Source: Symbiodinium natans
Lineage: Eukaryota; Sar; Dinophyceae; Suessiales; Symbiodiniaceae
Direction: 5' to 3'
Assembly (NCBI GenBank): GCA_905221605.1
Contig: CAJNDS010002193.1
Location: 532,465 to 596,464, forward strand
DNA: 64,000 nucleotides
The translations under genes were made by a program, and so were the position numbers. Numbering within the stretch: the first letter of the stretch is position 1; each line of letters starts with the position of its first letter. The notes below the pieces were generated by a model. That model made no database searches and had not been told where the DNA came from. It worked only from the letters and a program-made list of their open reading frames with translations. Shown here piece after piece: positions 9,086-19,130 of the stretch.

Positions 9086-10179
9086 GCGCGAACCACTTTC
9101 CTCCCAAATATAGGTCACGAAAGCAGGCGTCGGTCAAATCCCCTACCAGGAGTGTCGTTTATTGATAGTTTCGACTCTCTGTGAAGGCGTCTGTTGCAAT
9201 TATGGTTTTGTTCAGGAACATATTCTGTTGCAACAGAGAGGGCTGCTTGTTCGCCCATCGCGGTCGTTTGCCCATCGCAGTCTCTGTGAGCGCATCTCTC
9301 AGTCGCGTGCTTTCGATAGCGCTTGGGATATATAAGGTAGATAGCGTGTATAGGGCTTAGGGTTTAGGGTTTAGGGTAAAATAGACTTACTAGGAATACC
9401 CAGCAACCAAAACATCAGTTTCTCCCAGTGAAAAGATGCTCTTGTTCACCGAAAGCCAACTTTGTACTGGGGAAAAGTTGGTACGCCGCAGTAACAAGAC
9501 TTTTGCCAGGGAAAAAAGTTGGTCTTGGCGAGTAAAATCTTTAATTAGGGATAGCAAAAACTTTTCTGGGTCCTCCTCATTGCTCTAGACTCTAGATTTG
9601 GGTTCAGCGTCCCCCCTGTGGTGTGGTTGCGGGGTTTGGGTTTAAGGTTTTGGGTTTAGGGGAGGGAGGGAGGGAGGGAGGGAGGGAGGGAGGGGGGACC
9701 GAGACCCAGCCAAGACATATTTAAAGGTATCGTATTTTCAGAGATAAAGACTCACAACATCAGCTCGCACAGACGGCCACCCATAGCTAAAGATCCAGCC
9801 AAAACGCGGAACCCTAAACACTAAACCCTAAACCCCAAACCCTAAACCCTAAACCCTGGGTGCGTGGGCCGGTCACAGGCGACATGTGCGGGGCGGCGGG
9901 TGCGGCGGGTGGTGTACCGCTCGCCTCGTAAAGGCATGTAAAAGCCAGGCAGTTTAGGGTGTTTTTGTGGGTACCCTAAACCCTAAACCCTAAACCCTAA
10001 ACCCTAAACCCTAAACCCTAAACCCTAAACCCTAAACCCTAAAGTGGGGCTTGGGGCTCTAGCTTTTGTTAGCCTGAGTTTGCTTGTCCATCAAGTATTT
10101 CACTTCTACTTGGCCTTAGAGATCGTGCTTTTAGTCAGAAGAACAGTGCATACACACGCACATATATATATATATACAT

Positions 10180-10246
<67 letters not shown>

Positions 10247-10363
10247 TATAGAGAGAGACAATATATATATATATATATGTATGGATGTAGCTCATGTATG
10301 TTGTTATTTTCATAGCTCCCAAACTGGCTCTAAGCTGCACTGACCGCCCCGAAGAACGATCAG
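9086..10363 (+). other. Intron 1 of UBL-ankyrin copy 2
   Basis: GC-AG intron of 1,278 bp. It holds a GGGA microsatellite (9661-9694), CCCTAAA arrays (9806-9858 and 9973-10041) and a TTTA tetranucleotide run (10178-10246) with AT repeats. The apparent 99-residue frame across 10044-10343 is translated microsatellite. No gene inside. Confidence 0.7.
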
Positions 10364-11050
10364 GTGGAGGCTATGCTGCAGCTCCCGCAAGACCCGAACC
10401 TGGTCGGCGCGAACGGCTCCACAGCTCTGGTGCTTGCATCTTTGGGAGGCCATGCTGACGTTGTCTCTCTGCTTCTGGATGGAGGTGCCGACAAGGACCT
10501 GGCAGAAACCACAGATGAGGGGTTGACAGCGCTGACTGCGGCATCTCAAACTGGCCGCGTCGCGGTCGCGCGCTTGCTGCTCGAGGCCGGCGCCTGCAAG
10601 GACCTTGCGGACAACTTCGGTGCTACACCTCTCATGCGGGCAGCTCACCGAGGCCATGTTGAAGTCACGCGTTTGCTCATAAACGCCGGTGCCAGCAAGG
10701 GCTTGGCGGACAAGTTCGGCGATACAGCTCTGATGATGGCCTCGAGGAACGGGCGTGTCGCTGCTGCACGGTTGCTGTTGGAGGCCGGCGCCAACATGGA
10801 CTTGGCTAACGTTAAAGGGTATACAGCTCTCATGCTCTCAGCTCGCATTGGGAATGTGGAGGGCGTGCGCTTGCTCGTAGAGTTCGGCGCCGGCAAGGAC
10901 TTGGCGGACAAGTCCGGTGATACATGCTTGAAGGAGTGTCAAAAAGGACATACACTGCCATCTGGACATGGCGGTGCTGAGACTGCGCGTTTGCTGCCAG
11001 ATGCTGATGGCTCGAACGTGAGCACCGGCAAATGCCGGAGGCTCTCCTAG
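10364..11050 (+). CDS. UBL-ankyrin gene copy 2, exon 2 (ankyrin repeats)
   Basis: An uninterrupted 687-nt exon ends in TAG. With exon 1 it gives a 320-residue protein. After VEAMLQLPQDPNL come five good ankyrin repeats (NGSTALVLASLGGHADVV to KGYTALMLSARIGNVEGV). A degenerate sixth repeat has lost its helix (CLKECQKGHTLPSGHGG). The basic tail ends GKCRRLS. The acceptor is ATCAG|GTGGAG, as in the other copies. Lack of internal introns makes this copy the reference for intron gain in copy 1. The probable role is an intracellular adaptor of unknown partner. Confidence 0.85.
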   Translation: MEAMLQLPQDPNLVGANGSTALVLASLGGHADVVSLLLDGGADKDLAETTDEGLTALTAASQTGRVAVARLLLEAGACKDLADNFGATPLMRAAHRGHVEVTRLLINAGASKGLADKFGDTALMMASRNGRVAAARLLLEAGANMDLANVKGYTALMLSARIGNVEGVRLLVEFGAGKDLADKSGDTCLKECQKGHTLPSGHGGAETARLLPDADGSNVSTGKCRRLS

Positions 11051-11559
11051 CTCCCGGCAACCAAGGTGCACGGCACTGCCAAGTACTGTAAAAGTCCCTG
11101 CGCGCGCGCCCGAAGATCCCCTTCCTACGGGTCTATGGGAGATGGGGGGGAGGGAGGTGTTTCAGGGTTTGGGTGTTAAGGTTCATTGTTTCGGGATGTG
11201 TATAAGATTTTACCAAAACCCCAGATTCGCGGGAGTTGTGTGGGAACTCGGAACCCTAAACCCTAAACCCTAAATCCTAAACCCTAAACCCTAAACCCTA
11301 AACCCTAGGTCCAAGACCCCTCTGAACACTCCTAAACCCGAAGCCCTACAAGCCCTAAACCCCTCAACCCGTATAACCCTAAACCCACCCTAACCCCCCA
11401 AACTCCTAAACCCCCTATAAGCCCTAAACCCCTATGACCCTAAATCCTAAACCCCTAACTAAACCCTCTAAACCCTAAACCCCTAAACCCTAAACTCCTA
11501 AACCCTAACTAAACTCCTAAACCCTAAACCCTAGACCCCTAAACCCTAAACTCCTAAAC

Positions 11560-11601
11560 CTTTGCGGTCTGGAGGCTCAGCTGAAGACAGCCAAGGATGA
11601 G
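11560..11601 (+). CDS. Coiled-coil micro-exon, type a (third copy)
   Basis: The plus strand reads LEAQLKTAKDE and ends in GAG before GTGGCC. This is the one type-a exon here with a GT donor. The 5' boundary is unclear. Together with 13457 it continues the alternating a/b series on the far side of UBL-ankyrin copy 2, which supports nesting of that gene inside an intron. Confidence 0.5.
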
Positions 11602-11714
11602 GTGGCCGGGGTCTGCTAGGAGGTTCAACCAATTATAGAGGGTTTAGGGTTTAGGGTTGAGGGTTTAGGGTATTGGGTTTAGGGTTTATGGTTTAGGCGG
11701 TTTAGGGTTTAGGG

Positions 11715-11824
11715 TTTGAACTGTACTTATAACTGTACTTGTAGCCATCATACATCATGTTTAGGGCACTGAAGGGGCTTATAAAGTGGGTTGTAAGTAC
11801 AGTAAGTACCATGAACCTCCAAGT
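11715..11824. mobile_element. TIR element, family A, partial
   Basis: The right end is GTACCATGAACCTCCAAGT, identical to the 7773-8006 element. Internal GTACTTATAA/TTGTAAGTAC inverted motifs are also present. The left TIR is shortened. Confidence 0.55.
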
Positions 11825-12119
11825 GGGGTTCAAGAATTCAATATGCAACCTTGTACTTACGCCAACACCCATACCTGGGACTCTATGTTGCCTACAGTTT
11901 CGTAGAAAGTAACCCCCCTCTAATTCGCAGGTATAACCCTGAAAACTGCAGGTCAACAGGGTCCCAGGTTTAGGGTTTAGGGTTTAGGGTCAACCCAGAA
12001 TAGAGCGCTAAGGGCCCTATTAGGAGCATCAGAAGGTCCCAAACACAAGCAGAAGCCACCCGCCGGCACTTCCTGATCATGGCTACCTTCCTTTGGGGAC
12101 GAGATGAACCCCAAAAGAG

Positions 12120-12300
12120 TTTATGGCTCCTATGCGGGTTTAGGGTTTAGGGTTTAGGGTTGAGGGTTTAGGGTTTAGGTTTAGGGTTTAGGGGGGTTTA
12201 GGGTTTAGGGTTTAGGGTTTAGGGTTTGGGGTTTGGGGTTTGGGGTTTAGGGTTTAGGGTTTAGGGTTTAGGGTTTAGGGTTTAGGGTTTAGGGTTTACC
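12120..12300. repeat. TTTAGGG/TTTGGGG array
   Basis: A tandem heptamer array with short patches of TTTGGGG and one expanded GGGGGG unit. It borders the repeat-free spliced-leader island. Confidence 0.8.
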
Positions 12301-12349
12301 CTGAAATGCCCTCATAAACCCAAAACCCGAGACCCTCTACGGTAGCCAA

Positions 12350-12945
12350 GATGCCCAGTACAGCTCCCGAATCCCTTTTTCAGAGCTTGGCTTTGTTTGC
12401 GAAAAGCTTCATTAATAGGTTTTGTGCCCAGTGTAATTCCATGTGCACGAAAAGAGAAAACTGTTTTGTTGATGTTTTTCCAGCAACCCAACAGATCGAT
12501 TTAGCTTCTTATCTCGCAAAAGAAAAGACAAAAGGCCTGCTTTGCAGCAAGGGCCCGATTTGTACCTTGAGCCAAAATGGCTACGGTGCCTCTGCACTGA
12601 CCACCTAACAATATTCTCTTGCCGGCCACAGCAGTCGGCTGCAGGTTCACTTCTGTTCTTTTAGAGCTTGCTTCAGATTGCGAGCTCCTCTATGCTGGCT
12701 GTTTTTTTAAGTGGAGGTGTTTTGGCAACTGCTCCCTCCCTGAGGTGATGCAGAGTGTATAAGAGGTACTCTTTGCCCTTTGGCCTTGAGTTGTCTGACT
12801 CCCTGAGCTCACACTGTAAGGCTACTCACCTCCAGCAACTGGTTCAGTTGCAAGTTTTTTTTCGGGTTTGTTGTGAAGATATCTTATTCGGCAACTTCGA
12901 GCGACATCGGATTCCCTTCGGGGATCATCCGATAAAATTAGGGTT
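12350..12945. other. Repeat-free island around the SL gene
   Basis: About 600 bp without telomeric heptamers, unlike its surroundings. Besides the SL candidate it has a stem-loop at 12906-12933: a 7-bp stem ATCGGAT/ATCCGAT and an inner TCCC-TTCG-GGGA hairpin with a UUCG tetraloop. I found no recognisable U1, U2, U4, U5, U6 or 5S sequence. Open frames here (12351-12608, 12755-12955) have no domain. Confidence 0.5.
12505..12587 (-). ncRNA. Spliced-leader (SL) RNA gene candidate
   Basis: Read on the minus strand, 12587-12566 is a perfect dinoflagellate spliced leader (A-CCGTAGCC-ATTTT-GGCTCAAG), the 22-nt cap exon trans-spliced onto dinoflagellate mRNAs. It is followed at once by a GT donor (GTACAAATC). 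That is the structure of an SL RNA gene. A retroposed mRNA would continue into a gene body. The ATTTTGG inside the exon matches the Sm-site position proposed for dinoflagellate SL RNAs. The following intron-like part can form a hairpin (GGC-CTGC-AAA-GCAG-GCC) and then turns pyrimidine-rich (TTTTGTCTTTTCTTTT). The 3' end is not defined by sequence. It may be a single dispersed copy or a pseudogene. Confidence 0.75.
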
Positions 12946-13078
12946 TAGGGTTTAGGGTTTAGGTTTTAGGGTTTAGGGTTTAGGGTTGTGGTATGGGGTA
13001 TATGGCCGGTTCTCGGCTTCTGTCTTCAAAAGGAGTTCCGGGTTTAGGGCTTTCGGGTTTCGGGTTCAGGGTTTAGGG

Positions 13079-13186
13079 CTAGGACGTTCCCCGTTATATT
13101 AGCAGTCTTGAATAGGGACTATAGTACCCCCCCCCCCCTACTATGATCCCAATCAAAAACTGTTAGTATAAGGGGGAACATCCTAA
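13079..13186. mobile_element. TIR element, family C, copy 1
   Basis: About 108 bp. The left end is CTAGGACGTTCCCCGTTATA. The right end is its near complement, ending AAGGGGGAACATCCTAA. Homology continues about 35 bp inward on both sides. The centre has a 13-C run. A second copy lies at 35449-35549. Confidence 0.75.
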
Positions 13187-13456
13187 GTTCGGGGTTTGTA
13201 AGGGCGTTTAGGGCGTGATTGTGGTTGGTACTCTGGGGACCAAATGAACCCCTAGAGATGGGGCCATATACGCCATGCTATTGTAAATCCTACTACGGCA
13301 TCTGAGCCCGAAATAAGAAGCCGCAAGCCCTAAACCCTAAACCCTAAACCTTAAACCCTAAACCCTAAACCCTAAACCCTAAACCTTAAACCCTAAACCC
13401 TAAACCTTAAACCCTAAACCCTAAACCCTAAAGGGCTCATGGGGGCCCGGATGCAG

Positions 13457-13504
13457 GCGGCGGCGAAGGAGCAAGAGCTCTCGGCGTCACTGGAGTCAGT
13501 CAAG
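13457..13504 (+). CDS. Coiled-coil micro-exon, type b (fourth copy)
   Basis: A 48-nt, phase-0 exon reads AAAKEQELSASLESVK with ATGCAG acceptor and GCAGGA donor. It has textbook flanks: a CCCTAAA array at 13325-13432 and a TTTAGGG array at 13540-13672. Confidence 0.7.
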
Positions 13505-14284
13505 GCAGGAGCTTTCTGAAGACCTACCTTGGATTTTGGGTTTAGGGTTTAGGGTTTAGGGTTTAGGGTTTAGGGTTTAGGGTTTAGGGTTTAGGGTTTA
13601 AGGCTTAGGGTTCAGGATTTAGGGTTTAGGGTTTAGGGTTTAGGGTTTAGGTTTAGGGTTTAAGGTTTAGGGTTCATATACCTGACTAGGAATCATAGTG
13701 GTAGAGGGAATACGACCCGATTCCGGGGTTCACCCGGTCCTCGGGGTAGTGTCCTAAACCCAAAAGCAACCTATTCAGCCCTAAACCCCTAAACCCTAAA
13801 CCCTAAAACCTAAACCCTAAACCCTAAACTCTCCAAACCTCTCTGCGACTTGAGGGTTCTTGGCTTCGGTGGCTGCAGCGGGCAGCCGGCTTTTTTGGGG
13901 GACGGGCCGACCTTTCAACTACAATCCCCTCCCCCCGTTTAGGGTTTAGGGTTTAGGGCTTAGGGCCCGAAACCCTTCTCCAAGCTTTGGAGTGTTCACG
14001 CTAAACCCTAAAATCAAACCCCAAACCCCCACCTACCCCCAAAATGTTCAATGCTCCCCTGGTACTATAATAATTTTAACTATACAGTGGGAGTATTTAT
14101 CTTTACGGGGGCGGGGGGGTTGATATAAGGGGCAGGGGATAATGCACAAAGTGCCAGAGTGCCCACGCGCACTGAATGCCCCGCAGCCCTGCAAGCGTTT
14201 ATCGCTAGCCCAGGACGAAATTTGCAGAGCTCTCCTCTTCCACGCACGCAGAGCCCTTCCCTCCTAATGCAGCGAGATGTCGGG

Positions 14285-14551
14285 ATGCTTCGCGTAACGA
14301 GGCTCTCCGGGGAGGAGGTGGCGAGCATAGCCGTCGGGGAGGTGCGCAACGTGAGGTACTTGAAGCGGCACTTGAGCCGGCTGCCAGGCGTGCCCTCACG
14401 CTTCCGGCAGAGGCTCCTTCTCAACGGCCGTGAGCTGGAGGATGCTGATGAGCTGGACTCCCCCATGGACCTGCAACTGGTGCTGCTGCCCTTCGCCGAT
14501 GTCTCAGGAAGGAAACTCATCGAAGCTGCCGAACGGGGCTCCGCAGCCCAG
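14285..14551 (+). CDS. UBL-ankyrin gene copy 3, exon 1 (ubiquitin-like domain)
   Basis: An 89-codon exon begins MLRVTRLSGEEVASIAV. It contains RFRQRLLLNGRELEDADEL and ends AERGSAAQ before a GC donor (GCGCGA). It is three codons shorter than copies 1 and 2 near VSGRKLIEAA. An upstream in-frame ATG at 14267 is possible, but I prefer 14285 by homology. It joins in frame to 14753 (SAAQ|VEAML). The frame read on past the exon to a TAG at 14573-14575 is intron. Confidence 0.8.
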
Positions 14552-14590
14552 GCGCGAGCTTCTTTTCAACTGTAGTGGGATGGTGACTCT

Positions 14591-14707
14591 ACTTGCAGGT
14601 TCACATGAAACGTACCCTAAGCAAGGTTACAAGTATAGTTCCCATATTTACAAATAAGTGTATAGGTTACAATACGTTTTACCCTGTCTACTCATGAACC
14701 TCCAAGT
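14591..14707. mobile_element. TIR element, family A, inside the copy 3 intron
   Basis: The 201-bp GC-AG intron of copy 3 (14552-14752) is largely made of this element. Its ends are ACTTGCAGGTTCACATGA and its complement TCATGAACCTCCAAGT. Unlike the equivalent introns of copies 1 and 2 it has no telomeric array. Confidence 0.65.
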
Positions 14708-14752
14708 TGAATGACAAGTCATCTTCAAGCCTTACTTACAAGCCCTCTTCAG

Positions 14753-15418
14753 GTGGAGGCCATGCTGCACATTCCCCAAAACCCGGACTTGCGCGATGCA
14801 TGGGGCAACACAGCTCTGGTGCGGGCGTCTGAGGGAGGCCATGCGGAAGTTGCCACTCTGCTTTTGGAAGGGTTTGCCTACCCGGACTTGTTTGATGGGC
14901 GGGGCTACACAGCTCTGGTGCAGGCGTCCCGGCGAGGCCATGCGGAAGTTGTCACTGAGCTGCTGGAAGGAGGGGCTGACAAGGACCTGGCAGGAGGCGA
15001 CTCTATGGGCTTTGCAGCTTTGCATGGGGCATCCGTCGAAGGCCACGTCGAAGTCGTGCGCTTGCTGCTGGAGGCCGGCGCCGACACGGACTTGGCCAGC
15101 GGAAGAGGGCGTACAGCTCTCATGGTGTCAGCGCTCATGGGCCATGTTGAAGTCGTGCGCTTGCTCTTAAGGGACAAAGCCGACAAGGACTTGGCGGACA
15201 GGTTCGGTGATACAGCTCTGATGATGGCATCTGGGAATGGCCACGTCCAAGTAGTTCGCTTGCTGCTGGAGGCCGGCGCCAACAAGGACTTGGTGAACAA
15301 GGCAGGTGATACAGCTCTGAAGGTGGCCTCTAGAAATAGCCGTGTTGAGATTGTGCGTTTGCTGTCGGAAGCTGATCGCTCGAGTGTGAGCACCCGCAAG
15401 CGCCGGAGGCTCTCTTAG
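14753..15418 (+). CDS. UBL-ankyrin gene copy 3, exon 2 (ankyrin repeats)
   Basis: A 666-nt exon ends in TAG, giving a protein of about 310 residues with exon 1. Six ankyrin repeats follow VEAMLHIPQNPDL. The third (GFAALHGASVEGHVEVV) to fifth (FGDTALMMASGNGHVQVV) are the best preserved. The C-terminus STRKRRRLS is strongly basic and could act as a nuclear localisation signal, which is an inference. The acceptor is CTTCAG|GTGGAG. This is the most intact copy: no internal introns and a complete tail. Confidence 0.85.
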   Translation: MEAMLHIPQNPDLRDAWGNTALVRASEGGHAEVATLLLEGFAYPDLFDGRGYTALVQASRRGHAEVVTELLEGGADKDLAGGDSMGFAALHGASVEGHVEVVRLLLEAGADTDLASGRGRTALMVSALMGHVEVVRLLLRDKADKDLADRFGDTALMMASGNGHVQVVRLLLEAGANKDLVNKAGDTALKVASRNSRVEIVRLLSEADRSSVSTRKRRRLS

Positions 15419-15789
15419 CTCAAATCACGCCGGAGTGCCCTTGCCAACTTGAAGCACGCCATGCCGCAAACAACTCACAAGAAGACGCAATCGCTGCTTC
15501 CCCCGCCCTGGCAGATTAATCCTTAACCCTAGATATAAACCCTAGACCCTCTAAACCGTATGCCCTAAACCCTAACCCTAAACCCTAAACCCTAAACCCT
15601 AAACCCTAAACCCTAAACCCTAAACCCTAACACTCAACTGTGCAACGCGGAAGCTTTGAAGCTTGACATAGAGTTCAGGCCAATCTTTTATACGGCTTTC
15701 GGGTTTTAGTAGGGTTTAGGGTTTAGGGCTTAGCGTTTAGGGCTTAGGGTGTAGGGTGTAGGGTTTAGGGTTTAGGGTTAAGGGTTTTG

Positions 15790-15831
15790 CGCCGCGATTC
15801 GGAGGCGCAGCTGAGGACAGCGAGGGACGAG
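15790..15831 (+). CDS. Coiled-coil micro-exon, type a (fourth copy)
   Basis: The plus strand reads DSEAQLRTARDE, ending GAG before a GCAGCT donor. The start is not well defined. It closes the coiled-coil series after UBL-ankyrin copy 3. The next type-b exon is about 7.7 kb away at 23502, because the foldback element lies in between. Confidence 0.5.
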
Positions 15832-16089
15832 GCAGCTTGGGCTGGGCTGTCGAAGGGGGGGTTCAGGGTGTTGGGTGCGGGCGCTGGGTTTTTTTGAGCT
15901 TTTTGGGCTCAGGGTTTAGGATGGTTTAGGGTTTACCTGGTCCCTCTCTGTGTGTTCCTTTTTTGGCCCCGCCTGTTTTTTTGGGAAAATTGGGCTTTTG
16001 GTTGAAACGTCTGATTTTTGGTTGAAACGTCTGATTTTTTTTGCGCGGGCCTCGAACTTTCCTGGAATCCCGCAACCTTTCTTGTACTT

Positions 16090-16270
16090 AGCTGGCTTTG
16101 AACAACAACAAGAACAAGAACAATGACAAGAACAAGAACAATAACAATAAGAAACCAAAACAACAAGAACAACAATAATAACAGCACCAAGAAGAAGAAC
16201 ACCACGAAGGACAAAGAAATAACAACAGCAGCAGCAAGACAAATAGCAAAATTGACGACAACAACAACAA

Positions 16271-16301
<31 letters not shown>

Positions 16302-16310
16302 CCACGAACA
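16090..16310. repeat. AAC/AAG and CAG trinucleotide microsatellite
   Basis: Imperfect AAC, AAG and AAT triplets grade into a CAG run (16274-16301). Open frames on either strand here are low-complexity Asn/Thr or Cys/Val/Leu runs and not genes. Confidence 0.85.
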
Positions 16311-16396
16311 AACACAGTAGCAGGAAACAAGGGCGACAACACCGAGCACAAACACAAACAACGGTCCTTGTGACAAGAAAAAGAAGAAGACTAACA

Positions 16397-16790
16397 ATGT
16401 AAGGGAGGGAGGGAGGGAGAGAAGGAGGGAAGGGAAGGAGAAGGAGGGAAGGAGAAAGAGGGAAGGAGAAGGAGGGAAGGAGAAGGATGGAAGGAGAAGG
16501 AGGGAAGGAGAAGGAGGGAAGGAGAAGGAGGGAAGGAGAAGGAGGGAAGGAGAAGGAGGGAAGGAGAAGGAGGGAAGGAGAAGGGGGGAAGGAGAAGGAG
16601 GGAAGGAGAAGGATGGAAGGAGAAGGAGGGAAGGAGAAGGAGGGAAGGAGAAGGAGGGAAGGAGAAGAAGGGCAGAAAGAAGGGCAGGAAGAAGGGAAGG
16701 AAGAAGGGAAGGAAGAAGGGAAGGAAGAAGGAGGGAGGGGGGGAAGGAGGGAAGGAGGGAGGAGGGAGGAGGGAAGGAGGGGAGGGGTAT
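16397..16790. repeat. 14-bp purine minisatellite
   Basis: Tandem GGAGAAGGAGGGAA units (14 bp) with degenerate GGAA-rich flanks. The strand is almost pure purine over nearly 400 bp, so triplex (H-DNA) formation is plausible. Because 14 is not a multiple of 3, all frames stay open. That explains the apparent 139-322-residue frames on both strands. Confidence 0.85.
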
Positions 16791-17284
16791 GTGTATGTAC
16801 ATGTGCACACATATATACACTATTTGTGCGTCTGTGTGTCTGTGTGTATATTCTGTATGTTTGTACACCTTTCTACTCGGACAGGTATTATACATACGCA
16901 TGTGTTTCTATACATATATAACACCTATATAAAGCGATAATTATACATATTATATATATATATGCTGACCCCCCAAGATCCGCATCTGAGTGCTTGTAGT
17001 CTTGATCGCCGAAATTTCTGTATGCGTCATTCGTTCATTCATGTTGGAACTTTGCTCTTGTACAAAAACTGTCACAGTGTAAGCTCCAGTTGACAAGCAC
17101 GAGGGACACACTGGGGGAAAGAAAGAGACACAAAGGGACAGAGAGAGAGAGAGAGAGAGAGTGTGTGTGTGTGTGTGTGTGTTTACCACCTTGACATGTG
17201 CATGGTCATGTGTTATATACTACTAGAATATTATAACGAACTTCAATATAGAACGTATCGCTATATGATATAATTCAGATTTTG

Positions 17285-17895
17285 CTTATCGGGGGATGGT
17301 TGCTTGAGATATCTCAGCTAAGGCAGAGATTTTTTGATGGCTTAAGACATGTTAGCTAAGGTATAGTGTTTAGTATAGAGTTCAGGTTGTGCTTATTGGC
17401 GGATGATAGCTTCAGATATCTATCTTAGCTCAGGCTTAGTATAGAGAGTTCAGGTTTTGCTTATTGGGGGATGATTGTTTGGCATATCTTGGCTCAGGTT
17501 TAGTATAGAGTTCAGGTTTTGCTTGTTGGGGGGATGATTGCTTGACATATCTTGGCTCAGGTTTAGTATAGAGTTCAGGTTTTGCTTATCGGGGGGATGA
17601 TTGCTTGACATAACTTTGCTCAGGCTTAGTATAGAGTTCAGGTTTTGCTTATTGGGGGATGCCTGCTTCAGATATCTTAGCTCAGGTTTAGTATAAAGTT
17701 CAGATTTTGCTTCTTGGGGGATGATTGCTTCACATATCTTAGCTAAGGTTTAGTATAGAGTTCAGGTTTTGCTTATTGGGGGATGATTGCTTGGCATGTC
17801 TTAGCGTCTTAGCTCAGGTTTAGTATAGAGTTCAGGTTTTGCTTGTTGGGGGATGATTGCCTCACATATCTTAGCTCAGGTGTATTTTTTAGGAT
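17285..17895. repeat. 62-bp tandem array, left foldback arm
   Basis: About nine imperfect units contain TTCAGGTTTTGCTTATTGGG, GATGATTGCTT and AGCTCAGGTTTAGTATAGAG. The same unit, reversed, is repeated at 21115-21785. Confidence 0.85.
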
Positions 17896-17934
17896 TGATG
17901 TCACGGTTTGCTTACTGATTGCTTAAAATATGCA

Positions 17935-18395
17935 GCGAAACGTTGCAAAACCTCGAGGAGGTACCAAAAAACCAAAGTTCAAGCGCCAAAGTGCTGCAAA
18001 ACCTCGAGGAGGTACCAAAAAACTATCTCAGACATACAGCCCCAGATCCCCGGATAGTCTCAAATATTTAGTTCTTTTGGTAGCTCCTCGAGGTTTTGCA
18101 GCAAAACCTTGCAAACCCTCGAGGAGGTACCAAAAAGCCAATGTTCAACCACCAAAACGCTGCAAACGTCGAGGAGCTACCAAAAAACAAAAACAACCAA
18201 GAATTCTGAGACCTACAGCCGCGGATCCCCCGATAGTCTAAACACTTTGATGTTTTTTGGGTTTTTTGGAACCTCCGCGAGGTTTTTGCATCATTTTGAT
18301 CCTTGAGCTTTGGCTTTTATTGGTACCTCCTCGAGGTTTGCAGCAAAACCTTGCAAAACCTTGCAAAACCTCGAGGAGGTACCAAAAAATCAGCA
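17935..18395. repeat. CTCGAGG hairpin repeats, left arm
   Basis: Many copies of AAAACCTCGAGGAGGTACCA in both orientations, often back to back, so each pair is itself a small hairpin. The mirror set is at 20425-21075. The short frames read across them are repeat-derived. Confidence 0.8.
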
Positions 18396-18926
18396 AATAA
18401 TGTCCTGGTGACTTGTTTTATGGTTTTTTTTTGGGAGCCTACCGCGCTGAATATTTTTTAGCATGTAAGATATAAAAGCCTGTGTTTTTCGATGTTTACA
18501 TGGTCGTGTTACGAAAACACTGGCAGGTGTGGCAAACACACATATGAAATCGAGAAGATGGAGGTCCAGAATCCGGACCTCGAGAAACAGAACGAACAAG
18601 CAACCACAATATCATAGAGCCATATCTAAACTTGTTTGCAAAGCGCGTTTTTATCGGTATTTACAGCACGGTTGGCTCGGAGTATTTCTCATGGGTCGTT
18701 TAAAGGTGGTTGTGATACTGGTCGGCCCCTCCAAGTGTGGATCTGGGGGGCGGGGGGGGGGGGCGACCATATAAATATAAAACTATAAATGTCAATAAAT
18801 AAATTAATAGAGACAAAATATATATATGTATGTATATTCTATTATAAAATTTTCATTGCACATAAATAAATAAATAAATAAATAAATATATATATATATA
18901 TACACACTTCAACGTTATGTTTCTGT

Positions 18927-19130
18927 GTGGTAAAGAAGCACCCAGCGACCTTTTATACCGAGCCGTCTCGTCTCCCCGATGCTTTCAGTCTTTGGGACAC
19001 ATGGGAGATGGGAACCGACATGTGGAGTGACGCCCATATGCCTGAGTTAGTTGTGTACCTTTTTGGATCCCACGAGGGTATGTTTTCCACCGGGGTGGAG
19101 GGAGCTTATGCCACGTCATTTGTGAGCTGA
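18927..19130 (+). CDS. Possible captured coding fragment in the foldback spacer
   Basis: A 67-residue open frame of normal composition (FYTEPSRLPDAFSLWDTWEM..., ...MPELVVYLFGSHEGMFS) lies in the unique spacer, where neighbouring sequence is AT- or microsatellite-rich. Codon use looks more protein-like than its surroundings. No family recognised, and no splice sites assigned. It could be a gene fragment carried by the element or chance. Confidence 0.3.
   Translation: MVKKHPATFYTEPSRLPDAFSLWDTWEMGTDMWSDAHMPELVVYLFGSHEGMFSTGVEGAYATSFVS

Noticed and set aside
10044-10343. 99-residue membrane-like protein
   Set aside because: Its hydrophobic Leu/Phe/Ile/Tyr stretch comes from the TTTA tetranucleotide run inside the intron of UBL-ankyrin copy 2.
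12351-12608. 85-residue plus-strand frame over the SL gene
   Set aside because: It reads through the antisense of the SL exon and its flanks. The SL RNA interpretation explains the conserved part better.
12640-12945. U-snRNA or tRNA genes beside the SL gene
   Set aside because: I looked for U1, U2, U4, U5, U6, 5S and tRNA hallmarks and found none. Only a UUCG stem-loop is present.
15916-16921. Long open frames of 139-322 residues on both strands
   Set aside because: They are translations of trinucleotide and 14-bp purine repeats. All frames stay open, and the products are low-complexity Ser/Pro/Phe or Gly/Glu/Lys runs.
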